Origin: Paraburkholderia metrosideri | Lineage (GTDB): Bacteria > Pseudomonadota > Gammaproteobacteria > Burkholderiales > Burkholderiaceae | Length of the DNA: 64,000 nucleotides | Reading direction: 5' to 3' | Assembly: GCF_904848625.1 (NCBI RefSeq) | Contig: NZ_CAJHCP010000011.1 | Coordinates: forward strand, 1-64,000 | Shown here: in pieces, positions 16,375 to 24,416 of the stretch | Layout: each line of letters begins with the position of its first letter | Position numbering within the stretch: position 1 is the first letter of the stretch | Program-made: the position numbers and the translations under genes | The notes under the pieces: model-generated | Databases searched by the model: none | The model's input: the letters and a program-made list of their open reading frames with translations, nothing else | What the model was told of the DNA's origin: nothing

Positions 16375-17064
16375 TCATTCGACGATAGGTAGCGCGCGCA
16401 CGCGATACGCGTGGCGCAGCGTGCGGTTCAGGATGGGATCGTGCAATTCGAGTTCGAGCGCGTCGTTATCGGCCATCCCGACGATGCCGCCTTGTACTGC
16501 CAGCGTGCCGCAGAACATCGCCGCGCCCTGCGTGAGCGGCGCGCGCGCGAGCAGGTCGGCGGCCGGCAGCAACGACGCGACGCTGCCTTGTTGATACACG
16601 CGCCGCTCGCCATTGGCGAGCGCGTAGGCGCGCAATTCCAGTTGATCCCAGTGATCCGCCACCTCGTCGAAACGCCACGCGTCGCGTGCCAGCGGCTTCG
16701 GGCAGACCTGCTTGGAGACGGTCACGCCGTACGCCTCGACCTCGCGGTCGGTGTGATCCGAGCCGATCGTGACGAGCAGGCCCGTGCGGCCCTGCACCAG
16801 CACGCATTCCGCCTCGCCGCTGGACTTTACGCCGACCACGTCGATCTGTTCGGCCTGGGTCAGTAATTCCGCGCCGAGACGATAGAAGCACGGCGTAGTG
16901 GACGGCCGCTTCACGCCGAGTTCGGCCAGCTCGGCGATGTGATGTTCGATGGCGGCCTGGTCGCGCCCGGCCCAACCGGCGATAGTCAGGCGATTCACAT
17001 CGACATGCTCAGCACGGCTCTGGCCGGCGCGGTCTACCACATTGAAGGACAACGGCTGCATCAC
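16375..17064 (-). CDS. DUF2848-family protein
   Basis: 229 residues. The sequence matches the DUF2848 pattern as I recall it (IAGWAGRDQAAIEHHIAELAELGVKRPSTTPCFYR, given here only as a span over about residues 28-62), with GSDHTDREVEAYGVTVSKQ in the middle and AMFCGTLAVQGGIVG later. The family is distantly like fumarylacetoacetate hydrolases, and no reaction is firmly established. It is the first gene of the four-gene minus-strand operon, so it is probably a catabolic enzyme for the imported compound. The start ATG at 17062-17064 is followed at once by another Met, so either could be used. Confidence 0.72.
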   Translation of the reverse strand: MMQPLSFNVVDRAGQSRAEHVDVNRLTIAGWAGRDQAAIEHHIAELAELGVKRPSTTPCFYRLGAELLTQAEQIDVVGVKSSGEAECVLVQGRTGLLVTIGSDHTDREVEAYGVTVSKQVCPKPLARDAWRFDEVADHWDQLELRAYALANGERRVYQQGSVASLLPAADLLARAPLTQGAAMFCGTLAVQGGIVGMADNDALELELHDPILNRTLRHAYRVRALPIVE

Positions 17065-17273
17065 TCGACTCCAAAGAAAATATGCGTCAAATATTATTGT
17101 GATATTTCACTGGAGTCCAGCGCGTTTCAAAAATATTCCTGGCTGAGCAACGGCGGCTGGCCGCGGCATCCGGCGGTAACCCCGCGCCCTTCGGAGGTTT
17201 GCGCGATCTGGCATGGGCGGTTCGGCTGTTACACTGCGCCTTTTAAAGATTACTTTCTGTAAGGAACGCATTT

Positions 17274-19031
17274 ATGCATCAGGGCATCGGCTTCATTCAG
17301 GATCTGGCGGTCGTGATGGCGCTGGCCGGCGTCGTTACAGTGCTGTTCCATCGCCTGAAGCAGCCGGTGGTGCTGGGCTATATCGCGGCCGGCGTGATCA
17401 TCGGTCCGTACACGCCGCCGTTCCAGTTGATCCACGACGAGCAGACCATTCAGACACTCGGCGAACTCGGCGTGGTGTTCCTGATGTTCTCGCTCGGCCT
17501 CGAATTCAGTTTGCGCAAGCTGTTCCAGGTGGGCGCGACGGCGATTGTCGCGGCGCTGTCCGAAATCGTGCTGATGCTGTGGATCGGCTACGAGATTGGC
17601 CGCGTGTTCGGCTGGAGTTCGATGGACTCGCTGTTTCTCGGCGCGATGCTGGCGATCTCGTCGACCACCATCATCGTCAAGGCGCTGTCCGATCTGGGCC
17701 TGAAGCGCGAGAGCTTCGCGCAGCTTGTGTTCGGTATTCTGATCGTCGAGGACATTCTCGCGATTGCGATGCTGGTGCTGCTGACCGGCATCGCCCAGAC
17801 CGGGCAACTGAGCGCCGGCCTCGCGATGGTCACGCTCGGCAAGCTGATGCTGTTCATGACGGTGTCGCTGGTGGTCGGGATTCTGGTGGTCCCGCGCGTG
17901 CTGAACTACGTAGCGCGCACACGCAGCGACGAGATGCTGCTGGTGACCGTGCTCGGCTTCTGCTTCGGCTTCTGTCTGCTGGTGGTCAAGCTCGATTACA
18001 GCATTGCGCTCGGTGCGTTCCTGATTGGTGCAATCATGGCCGAGTCGCGCCATCTGCGTCGCATCGAACATCTGATTGCGCCGCTGCGCGACGCGTTTTC
18101 CGCAATCTTCTTCGTAACGATCGGGCTGATGCTGAACCCGGCCGTGCTGCTCGATTACGCGTGGCCGATCGCGCTGATCACGGTCGCGGTGATCTTCGGC
18201 AAGCTGATCTCGTGCGGGCTCGGCACCTTTCTCGCGGGCAAGGACGGACGCACGGCGATGCGGGTCGGCATGACCGTTTCGCAGATCGGCGAGTTCTCGT
18301 TCATCATCGCCTCGCTCGGTTTGACGTTGAAGGTGACCAGCGCGTTTCTGTATCCGATTGCGGTGGCGGTGTCGGTATTGACCACGCTTTGCACGCCGTA
18401 TCTGATCCGCGCCGCCGATCCGCTGACGCGCCGCCTGGGCAACGCGATGCCGCCGATGCTTGCCAACCTGTTCGGTCTCTACGGCCAATGGTTGCGCAGC
18501 CTGAGCACCGAAACCGGCGAGCTCACGCTGTTCAGCATGACGCGGCGAATCATTCTGCAGATTGCCGTCAATCTCGCGCTGGTCGCCGCGATCTTTCTGA
18601 TCGTGTCGTATAGCGCGCCTTATACCGTGACGTTTCTCGCGCGCTGGCTAAGTTCGGAACCGATGCAGCGTGTGGTGCTATGGAGCCTCGCGCTAGTGGT
18701 GTCGATGCCGTTTCTGGTCGCGGTCTATCGCAAGACCAAGTCGCTCGCGTTGCTGCTGGCCGAAGTCAGCGTGCAGCCGGCGACGGCGGGGCGCCTCACG
18801 AGTGCGCTGCGTTATGCGATTTCCGATCTGGTGCCGGTGGTGTCGATGGTCGGCGTTTTTCTGCTGGTCGCGGCGCTGTCGGGCAGTATTTTGCCGCCCA
18901 CTGGTCTGCTCGCCGTGGTGTTGATCTGCGCGGCGTTGCTGCTGGCGCTCGTGTGGCGCTGGTGCGTGAAGATCCATGCAGCGATGCAGATTGCGCTGCG
19001 CGATACGTTCAACGAACAGCCGGACCCTTGA
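17274..19031 (+). CDS. Kef-type cation:proton antiporter (CPA2 family)
   Basis: 585 residues. The N-terminal ~380 form the Na+/H+ exchanger domain with about 12 hydrophobic segments: PVVLGYIAAGVIIGPYTPPF, GVVFLMFSLGLEFSLRKLF, and MLAISSTTIIVKALSDLGL. ALGAFLIGAIMAESRH is the charged helix equivalent to the ion site. The following ~200 residues contain further membrane helices (about 425-450, 465-490, 520-570). I see no TrkA-N/RCK nucleotide-binding domain such as KefB, KefC or YbaL carry, so gating must differ. A TAAGGAACG ribosome site lies just before the ATG. It probably exports K+ or Na+ in exchange for protons. It stands alone. Confidence 0.85.
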   Translation: MHQGIGFIQDLAVVMALAGVVTVLFHRLKQPVVLGYIAAGVIIGPYTPPFQLIHDEQTIQTLGELGVVFLMFSLGLEFSLRKLFQVGATAIVAALSEIVLMLWIGYEIGRVFGWSSMDSLFLGAMLAISSTTIIVKALSDLGLKRESFAQLVFGILIVEDILAIAMLVLLTGIAQTGQLSAGLAMVTLGKLMLFMTVSLVVGILVVPRVLNYVARTRSDEMLLVTVLGFCFGFCLLVVKLDYSIALGAFLIGAIMAESRHLRRIEHLIAPLRDAFSAIFFVTIGLMLNPAVLLDYAWPIALITVAVIFGKLISCGLGTFLAGKDGRTAMRVGMTVSQIGEFSFIIASLGLTLKVTSAFLYPIAVAVSVLTTLCTPYLIRAADPLTRRLGNAMPPMLANLFGLYGQWLRSLSTETGELTLFSMTRRIILQIAVNLALVAAIFLIVSYSAPYTVTFLARWLSSEPMQRVVLWSLALVVSMPFLVAVYRKTKSLALLLAEVSVQPATAGRLTSALRYAISDLVPVVSMVGVFLLVAALSGSILPPTGLLAVVLICAALLLALVWRWCVKIHAAMQIALRDTFNEQPDP

Positions 19032-19199
19032 ATGACGGGTGGCGTTGGCGCGCGTCATTCAGGAAAGCAAAAAAAGGGAGTTCCCCGCGCGCGCCGGTGA
19101 CAATGTGAGCAATTGTGTGCGCGTTTGCCGGGTTTGCAGCGCTAGCGGATAATCAGGGCATATTCATTCGTTCGCGTGGAAGGCGCCTGTCTGACTGTC

Positions 19200-20810
19200 A
19201 TGAGCGAAAACAAACCTGAAAACGCCGGTACGCCCGGCAGCCCATCGTCGCCTGCACCGTCCGGTGCTACTACTGGCGTCCCCTCCAGCGCTACACCCGG
19301 CGCGCCGAAACCCGGCGCCGCACCGGCTGAGCCCGCCGCTTCGCTACCTCCTTCACATGAAGATGCGATCCAGTCGCCGATGAAAGATGTCGTGTCAAAG
19401 GCGCAAGAGGGGACCACGACGCCCGCTGCGCCGGTCGAGGCACCGCCGAGCACCGTCCGTTCAACTGCGCTGCCGGACGATGCGCCGGCCCATACGCAGG
19501 TTGCATCGGACGCGGCGGAGGAAGCGGCAGTGAGGTCGTCGACCGACGATCCCGACAGTGCGTCCGCCGTCACGCCCACCGATCCGCAAACGGCCCGGCA
19601 ACGTGACGCGGCCGAAGCGCGAAGTTCGGCCGCGGCCTCCACCGCGAAGCAGGAGGCGGCGGTTCACGAACGGGAAGCGCGGCACGGCGGTGCACGCTTC
19701 GAGCACGCCGCCGCCACCAGAACCGTGCCGCCGGTTGCACCGACACTCAGCAGCAGCGACCCGGTTGCCGGCGAACTGACCACCACCGTCGACGTCGAAG
19801 ACGTCGTCGAAAACGAGGGCGGCGCGGGCTCCGCGTCGCGCCCGGCGGGTGCGCCGCCACCGGGTTTTGGCGCGGCACCCGATTTCACGGCGACCAATCC
19901 GCCGCCGCCGAACGCGCTGCCGCCTTCGCCGCCGCGCTATCTGAAGCAGAACGATTCGGCGTGGACGGTGTTTGGCCGGATCATCGCGGCCCGCGCGCGG
20001 CAATTGTTCGATCGCGCGGGTCAACGGATCACGCAACGCACACTGCGGATCGGCGTGTCGGCGCGCATCTTCCACCCGGAACCGGGCGCGAAAGGCTTGC
20101 GCGGCAAGACCTTGCAATATCTCGAGGAATCGATCGCCCATTGGGTGATGTCGCGCGACGTGCTCGTGTTCATGATTCCGACCGTGGGTCATCAGGGCAT
20201 GCTGCATCCGAGCAATATCCGTTTGCGCGATTACGCGAAGCATCTCGACGGGCTGCTGCTGCAAGGCGGCGCCGACGTGTCGCCGCAGTCCTACGCGGAA
20301 GCGGCCACCAGCCACGAATGGCCGGGCGACCGTGTGCGCGACATGTACGAGCTCGAACTGCTGCATGAGTTCATCGAGTCGGGCAAGCCGGTGCTTGGCG
20401 TGTGCCGTGGCTGTCAACTGATCAATGTGGCGTTTGGCGGCACGCTGTATCAGGACATCGCTACCGACGTGCCGACCGCCGGCGCACACGTCAACGAGAA
20501 CTACGATCAGCATCGGCATGGAATCCATTTCCCGGACGGCTCGACGCTAGCCAATATGTTCCCGGGCCGGCGCGATGCGATCGTCAACTCGATTCACCAT
20601 CAGGCGGTCAAGACACTCGGGCGCGATCTTAATATCGAGGCGGTGTCGGCATCGGACGGCATCATCGAAGCAGTCCGTTATCGGCGTGCGCCTTTCGTGA
20701 TGGGCGTGCAATGGCATCCGGAATTTCATCGCGCGGGCGGCCCGGAGTTGCTCGATTGCACGCCGCTGCTCGATACGTTCCTGCGCGTGGCGCGCGAAAC
20801 GCGGTTTTAA
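19200..20810 (+). CDS. Class I glutamine amidotransferase / gamma-glutamyl hydrolase (peptidase C26), long disordered N-terminus
   Basis: 536 residues from the ATG at 19200 (MSENKPENAGTPG); an upstream in-frame Met at 19176 is less likely. Residues 1 to about 275 are low-complexity Ala/Pro/Ser/Thr with charged patches. From about 280 (RTLRIGVSARIF) a peptidase C26 domain follows, with the nucleophile Cys near 402 in GVCRGCQLINVAFGGTLYQD and the His/Glu of VQWHPEFH near 506-508. The catalytic half resembles PuuD-type gamma-glutamyl-gamma-aminobutyrate hydrolases, which release glutamate from gamma-glutamyl amides. No putrescine genes are nearby, so the substrate is open. The doubled length is unusual; PuuD itself is about 250 residues. 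Confidence 0.85.
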   Translation: MSENKPENAGTPGSPSSPAPSGATTGVPSSATPGAPKPGAAPAEPAASLPPSHEDAIQSPMKDVVSKAQEGTTTPAAPVEAPPSTVRSTALPDDAPAHTQVASDAAEEAAVRSSTDDPDSASAVTPTDPQTARQRDAAEARSSAAASTAKQEAAVHEREARHGGARFEHAAATRTVPPVAPTLSSSDPVAGELTTTVDVEDVVENEGGAGSASRPAGAPPPGFGAAPDFTATNPPPPNALPPSPPRYLKQNDSAWTVFGRIIAARARQLFDRAGQRITQRTLRIGVSARIFHPEPGAKGLRGKTLQYLEESIAHWVMSRDVLVFMIPTVGHQGMLHPSNIRLRDYAKHLDGLLLQGGADVSPQSYAEAATSHEWPGDRVRDMYELELLHEFIESGKPVLGVCRGCQLINVAFGGTLYQDIATDVPTAGAHVNENYDQHRHGIHFPDGSTLANMFPGRRDAIVNSIHHQAVKTLGRDLNIEAVSASDGIIEAVRYRRAPFVMGVQWHPEFHRAGGPELLDCTPLLDTFLRVARETRF

Positions 20811-21353
20811 TACCGCTGGTTTTCGGATAGGGCTGATGCCCTTATGCAGACCAGGCTTTAGTCAGGGCAGCTTGATGCCTGGCTAAAGCTTCGGTCGATT
20901 CCGGCCTGACCCGGCGAACAAGGTTGCGCCATGAGATCGCCGTTTGTCACTATCGCGATAGTCAGGCATCTGATTGTTTGATGCGTGAGCCCACCGCGTC
21001 GAGTTGTCCACGCGAGATCGTCGATCGCCGCGCTTTTTCATTCCGCCTGCAGAAACGCGACAAACCGCGAAGCATTTTCACAATCGCGGAACGCCCCAGC
21101 ATGGCAACGCCGCTCGATGTCGTATTCGCGCAAATACAGCCCGCGCGCGCAATCGTTTCTGCGAGGCGGATCGCTTTATTTTGCCCTCATCCGAACCAAA
21201 TTTTTTCGCGATAAGCGACGCCTTTACACGGAATGAATCATCACCGGTTTATCTCGATTTGAGCCTGATCCATGCAGCATTTGAATGCTTCGCTTAACGG
21301 CCAATCCGCGCGATAATCGCCGGCTGTTTTGGAATTGCCTGGAGCAAGGACGT
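20811..21353. other. Intergenic region with a 14-bp perfect palindrome
   Basis: About 540 bp without a convincing gene. Near its left end is the small hairpin AGGGC-TGAT-GCCCT (20829-20842), which lacks a T run. The palindrome ACTATCGCGATAGT lies at 20949-20962. From about 21040 to 21240 it is somewhat richer in A/T and presumably holds the promoter of the DUF2968 gene. Confidence 0.6.
20949..20962. promoter_or_regulatory. Perfect palindrome ACTATCGCGATAGT, possible operator
   Basis: A 14-bp exact dyad in the gap between the glutamine amidotransferase and DUF2968 genes, about 390 bp before the latter's start. The size and symmetry fit a dimeric repressor site, but no matching regulator is next to it. 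Confidence 0.35.
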
Positions 21354-22076
21354 ATGACGTATCCCCCCATTGTGCGGCGCGCTGCATTGCTTGCGACCGC
21401 GTGCGCATTGTTGCAGCACGCCGGTCTCGCGCTGGCTACGCAAACCGACGAGGCTGCGCCTGTCGCGGGCACGCGCCCGGCCATCAGCGCGCTAACGGCA
21501 CAGCCCGATGCGGTGTCGGCTGCCTTGTCCGGCACCCCGGCGAGCACCCCCGAGGTGACGGCCGACGCGCAAGGCAACGTCGCCGAGTTGATGCGGATGA
21601 TTCACGACGAAAAACTGAGCGAGTTGCGCACCACGTATAACGGCAGTTACGGCGCGAGCCTGTTTTTCTATCCCGATGACATGGCGTACTACGTCGCGCT
21701 ATTTCAGGACAAACATTTCTGGCGGGTGATCAAGTCCGGCGATGCAGAGCGGGCGCAAGCCATTTACACCGGCTTCGTCCAGCAGACGGTGCAACTGTCG
21801 GACGTCGAGATTCGCCGCACGCAGTTGCAGGCGCAGAAAGCATCTATCCAGAACGTGATTGCATTGTCTGAAGATCGCGCAAGACGTTTGCAGGCTGATC
21901 TGAACGTCGCGCGTACGCAGCAGGCGCGGGTCAATGACTATCAGCGTCAGACGCAAGGTGAAGCGGCGGCGTTGAGTGCGGAGAAGGCGAGGGCGCAAGC
22001 GCAATTGCGTCAGTTGCAAAGCGAAGTCACGCAGTTGCAGCAGCAGACGGAATTGGGATTGCCGATCCAGAAGTGA
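21354..22076 (+). CDS. DUF2968-family exported coiled-coil protein
   Basis: 240 residues from the ATG at 21354, which follows a GGAGCAAGGA ribosome site. A signal peptide (RRAALLATACALLQHAGLALA) is cleaved after about residue 27, so the protein should be periplasmic or surface-located. A Pro/Ala linker leads to the domain NVAELMRMIHDEKLSELRTT followed by YGASLFFYPDDMAYYVALFQ, the pattern I recall for DUF2968, found mainly in Burkholderia relatives. The last 90 residues are a Gln/Ala/Arg-rich coiled coil. The function is unknown. It is monocistronic, with a terminator directly after it. Confidence 0.75.
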   Translation: MTYPPIVRRAALLATACALLQHAGLALATQTDEAAPVAGTRPAISALTAQPDAVSAALSGTPASTPEVTADAQGNVAELMRMIHDEKLSELRTTYNGSYGASLFFYPDDMAYYVALFQDKHFWRVIKSGDAERAQAIYTGFVQQTVQLSDVEIRRTQLQAQKASIQNVIALSEDRARRLQADLNVARTQQARVNDYQRQTQGEAAALSAEKARAQAQLRQLQSEVTQLQQQTELGLPIQK

Positions 22077-22088
22077 CGGCATGAACAC

Positions 22089-22117
22089 AAAAACCCGGTT
22101 CTCGTAACCGGGTTTTT
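22089..22117. terminator. Rho-independent terminator after the DUF2968 gene
   Basis: AAAAACCCGGTT (22089-22100), loop CTCGT, AACCGGGTTTTT (22106-22117), then T-rich. It lies between convergent genes and can serve both strands. Confidence 0.92.
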
Positions 22118-22157
22118 TTATGCCGTGATTCTTTGCGGCAACGTGAGCGGTTTGCTT

Positions 22158-23249
22158 TTACTTAGCGAATTGCTCGGGAACGTCAGTCACTCGACGATGT
22201 GAAATACGGCCCATCCATTCGGTCCCATCGGTTTCCGCGAGATGACTGGACGTTGCAGCGCGCGGGCCCGGCGCGATATCGCGGAGATGGGTTGCCGCCG
22301 ACATCGTCACGGATGCGTAGTCGTCGACACCTAATCCGGCTGGCGCGAATGGCGAATAGTCTCCGGCGACAGACGGCGCAGGCGGACTGCGCTGAGCGAT
22401 TGCCGGGACAGTGATGCGCGGCCGCTCATGCCGTTTTGCGGTGCCACGCGGTAAAGCATTGTCGGTGACGTTTCGTGTGAGGCCACGACCAACGGTTGTG
22501 CGCGCGCGGCCCGATTTTTCGCTGAACGAGTTTGTGTTGCCACGATGCATGATGGTCTCGTTACCGGAGACATTTCTGGAAGCCGACGCCATCCCAGGAG
22601 CGGGAACAGCGACAGGCTTCGCATCTACACGAGCCAACGTCGTGCTACTAACCTTCGCGCCTGAATCGCGACGATGCGTTTCTCCGGTCGCTGCCATGTC
22701 AGGCACTGTGCGCTGCGTCGGCTCCGAACTACCGCTGACAACCGTCATATCCGCAGGCCTCAGGCTACTGGCCGGATAACGATGCTCGGGATGACCCAAC
22801 GCAACCCACGCAAGCGCAGCCACACCGCCTATTACGCACGCGCCGCCAGCTAACGCCCCCCAATGAATCGCCCGATCGCCCGGTGCACGAGACCCAGGTG
22901 CCTCGATCGTCGTCGAGCGAACCGCATGATCGACGGGAACGCGCGGGTCTGCCTCACGCGGCGCGGCACCAACATAGGCGCGCTCAAACGTCGATGCCGA
23001 AGTCGCCAAACTCGCCGCAGCGCGCCGCGTATCCAATGGCACCCACTGACAGAACGAGAGGATTGCCTGATCGGTCAGGCAGAAGGTATGCAGCACGGCG
23101 GCGTAGAGCGCCTTGAGTTCTGCGCGCCAGTTGCGCACCGGCGGAAGCAGCGCCCAGTCACGGCCAAACGACGCTGGGACGTAGCGCAGCGGGCGCAAAC
23201 GCGGCATGGCGATTGCGCCTTCAATCAGGGTAAGGGGAATGGTGGACAT
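22158..23249 (-). CDS. Unknown single-pass membrane protein
   Basis: 363 residues from the ATG at 23247-23249 (MSTIPLTLIEGAIAMP), chosen because GGAAGAGACC lies just upstream. The open frame continues 159 nt further without a ribosome site. Residues 1-90 are hydrophobic-aromatic and may form a small domain. A transmembrane helix spans about 130-152 (HWGALAGGACVIGGVAALAW). The remaining 210 residues are low-complexity and Ala/Ser/Thr/Arg-rich, presumably on the far side of the membrane. The layout resembles anti-sigma or envelope sensor proteins, but no domain is recognised and no sigma factor gene adjoins. Codon pattern and length support a real gene. Confidence 0.55.
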   Translation of the reverse strand: MSTIPLTLIEGAIAMPRLRPLRYVPASFGRDWALLPPVRNWRAELKALYAAVLHTFCLTDQAILSFCQWVPLDTRRAAASLATSASTFERAYVGAAPREADPRVPVDHAVRSTTIEAPGSRAPGDRAIHWGALAGGACVIGGVAALAWVALGHPEHRYPASSLRPADMTVVSGSSEPTQRTVPDMAATGETHRRDSGAKVSSTTLARVDAKPVAVPAPGMASASRNVSGNETIMHRGNTNSFSEKSGRARTTVGRGLTRNVTDNALPRGTAKRHERPRITVPAIAQRSPPAPSVAGDYSPFAPAGLGVDDYASVTMSAATHLRDIAPGPRAATSSHLAETDGTEWMGRISHRRVTDVPEQFAK

Positions 23250-23589
23250 GGTCTCTTCCAGCGCCTCGTAGTGGGGCCGCTGACAGGCGGCTGCGGGGTC
23301 TGTGGGACTCGGGCTCGGGGCGGTACAGATGAAACGCCTTCTGCGCGTGGCGACCGAAACCGTGAAAACTCGAAAGCCATCGAAGCCAAACGCAGACAAG
23401 TGCTGCATTCAACTTCAATGCGAGGTCTCGCGGACGCCACACGGTGAAGCCATCGGGTGCGGAAGATGATGCCAGGAAGCTGCCGCCGTAATGATCAGAC
23501 AGGTCTGAAAAGAGATCACGGAACGGCCCAATCACACGTGATCGATTGATGAAAAAAGCACCAACGATCCGGCGAGCATGCGTGGGTTT
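23250..23589. other. Intergenic region, no gene recognised
   Basis: About 340 bp between two minus-strand genes. A 104-codon minus-strand frame (23221-23535) crosses it and overlaps the start of the next gene, but it has no recognisable family, no clear ribosome site and an Arg/Pro/His-heavy end. I do not call it. Confidence 0.5.
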
Positions 23590-24114
23590 CTAGCGTTCGA
23601 GTCTGTACACGTAGCGCAACGCGGTGATGTCCACGCCACCCATGTGATCCGGTTCGGCGCCGGCAAACGTCCAGCCCTGCCGTTCATAAAAGCCGATTGC
23701 CGGCGCGTTGCCTTCGAGCACATACAGATACAACTGCGTCTCGCCCTGAGCGCGTGCCCAGTCCTCGGCGGCGCGCATCAGTAGCTTGCCGGCGCCGATG
23801 CCCTGATAACCAGGCAGCGCATGCAGGTTATCGAGCAGTACGCCCCACGTGGATTCCGGCTGGCGTTCGACACACATGAAGCCGACCGGCGTACCCGCGA
23901 GCTCGGCAATCAGCACGATACGGCGCTCGCCACCCGGCGCGCCCAGCCGTGCTTCCCAATACGCGGCACGTTCGCGCGTGACTTCACCATCGAGAAACGC
24001 GTCGGGCAACAAGCCACGATAGGTGGCCTGCCAACTGCTGCTATGGATCGAAGCAATCAGCGCGGCGTCGTCGAGGGTCGCGGGGCGCAGCGAAAGGACG
24101 GGAAGAGTTCGCAT
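23590..24114 (-). CDS. GNAT-family N-acetyltransferase
   Basis: 174 residues from the ATG at 24112-24114 (MRTLPVLSLRPATLDDAALI). The longer upstream frame lacks the typical opening R-P-A-T-x-x-D-A, which here begins at residue 10. Motif A, the acetyl-CoA pyrophosphate loop, reads PGYQGIGAGKLLMRAAEDWA, and it is followed by the beta-strand TQLYLYVLEGNAPAIGFYERQGW, a good match to the GNAT fold. The enzyme transfers acetyl from acetyl-CoA to an amine. The substrate is not predictable, though the layout is like RimI/PhnO-type small-molecule enzymes. It is divergent from the MFS gene at 24417. Confidence 0.88.
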   Translation of the reverse strand: MRTLPVLSLRPATLDDAALIASIHSSSWQATYRGLLPDAFLDGEVTRERAAYWEARLGAPGGERRIVLIAELAGTPVGFMCVERQPESTWGVLLDNLHALPGYQGIGAGKLLMRAAEDWARAQGETQLYLYVLEGNAPAIGFYERQGWTFAGAEPDHMGGVDITALRYVYRLER

Positions 24115-24416
24115 CGGGTCATCAATCAACGGAAGTGCCAGGGCGGAGAGTCTACCGCGACGATCGCAGGCGCCGTCCGTAAGCGTTCTGTATGCATTTC
24201 GCGATCGCGCCATCAACGCTAACATTAGGTGGCGTACGCGTTGCATGATCCGCAACGTTTACCCTGATACCGCGTGAATGCGTCAAGCATGAAAATGCAG
24301 CGCCCCCGGCGCGTTATTTTTCGATCCGTCTGCCGGTTCCGCTGCCATCAGCAGCGGCTCGTTTCAACTGCCCTAACGCTACCGTTCATGTGGCGACGGG
24401 CTTCTCAGAGAATGTC
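24115..24416. other. Divergent promoter region between the GNAT and MFS genes
   Basis: About 300 bp that must carry promoters for both flanking genes. No operator, RNA or small gene stands out. Confidence 0.5.

Noticed and set aside
19044..19140. Terminator or lac-operator-like dyad after the Kef-like gene
   Set aside because: The short GTGAGCAATTGT-like sequence is imperfect and no stable stem with a T run is present.
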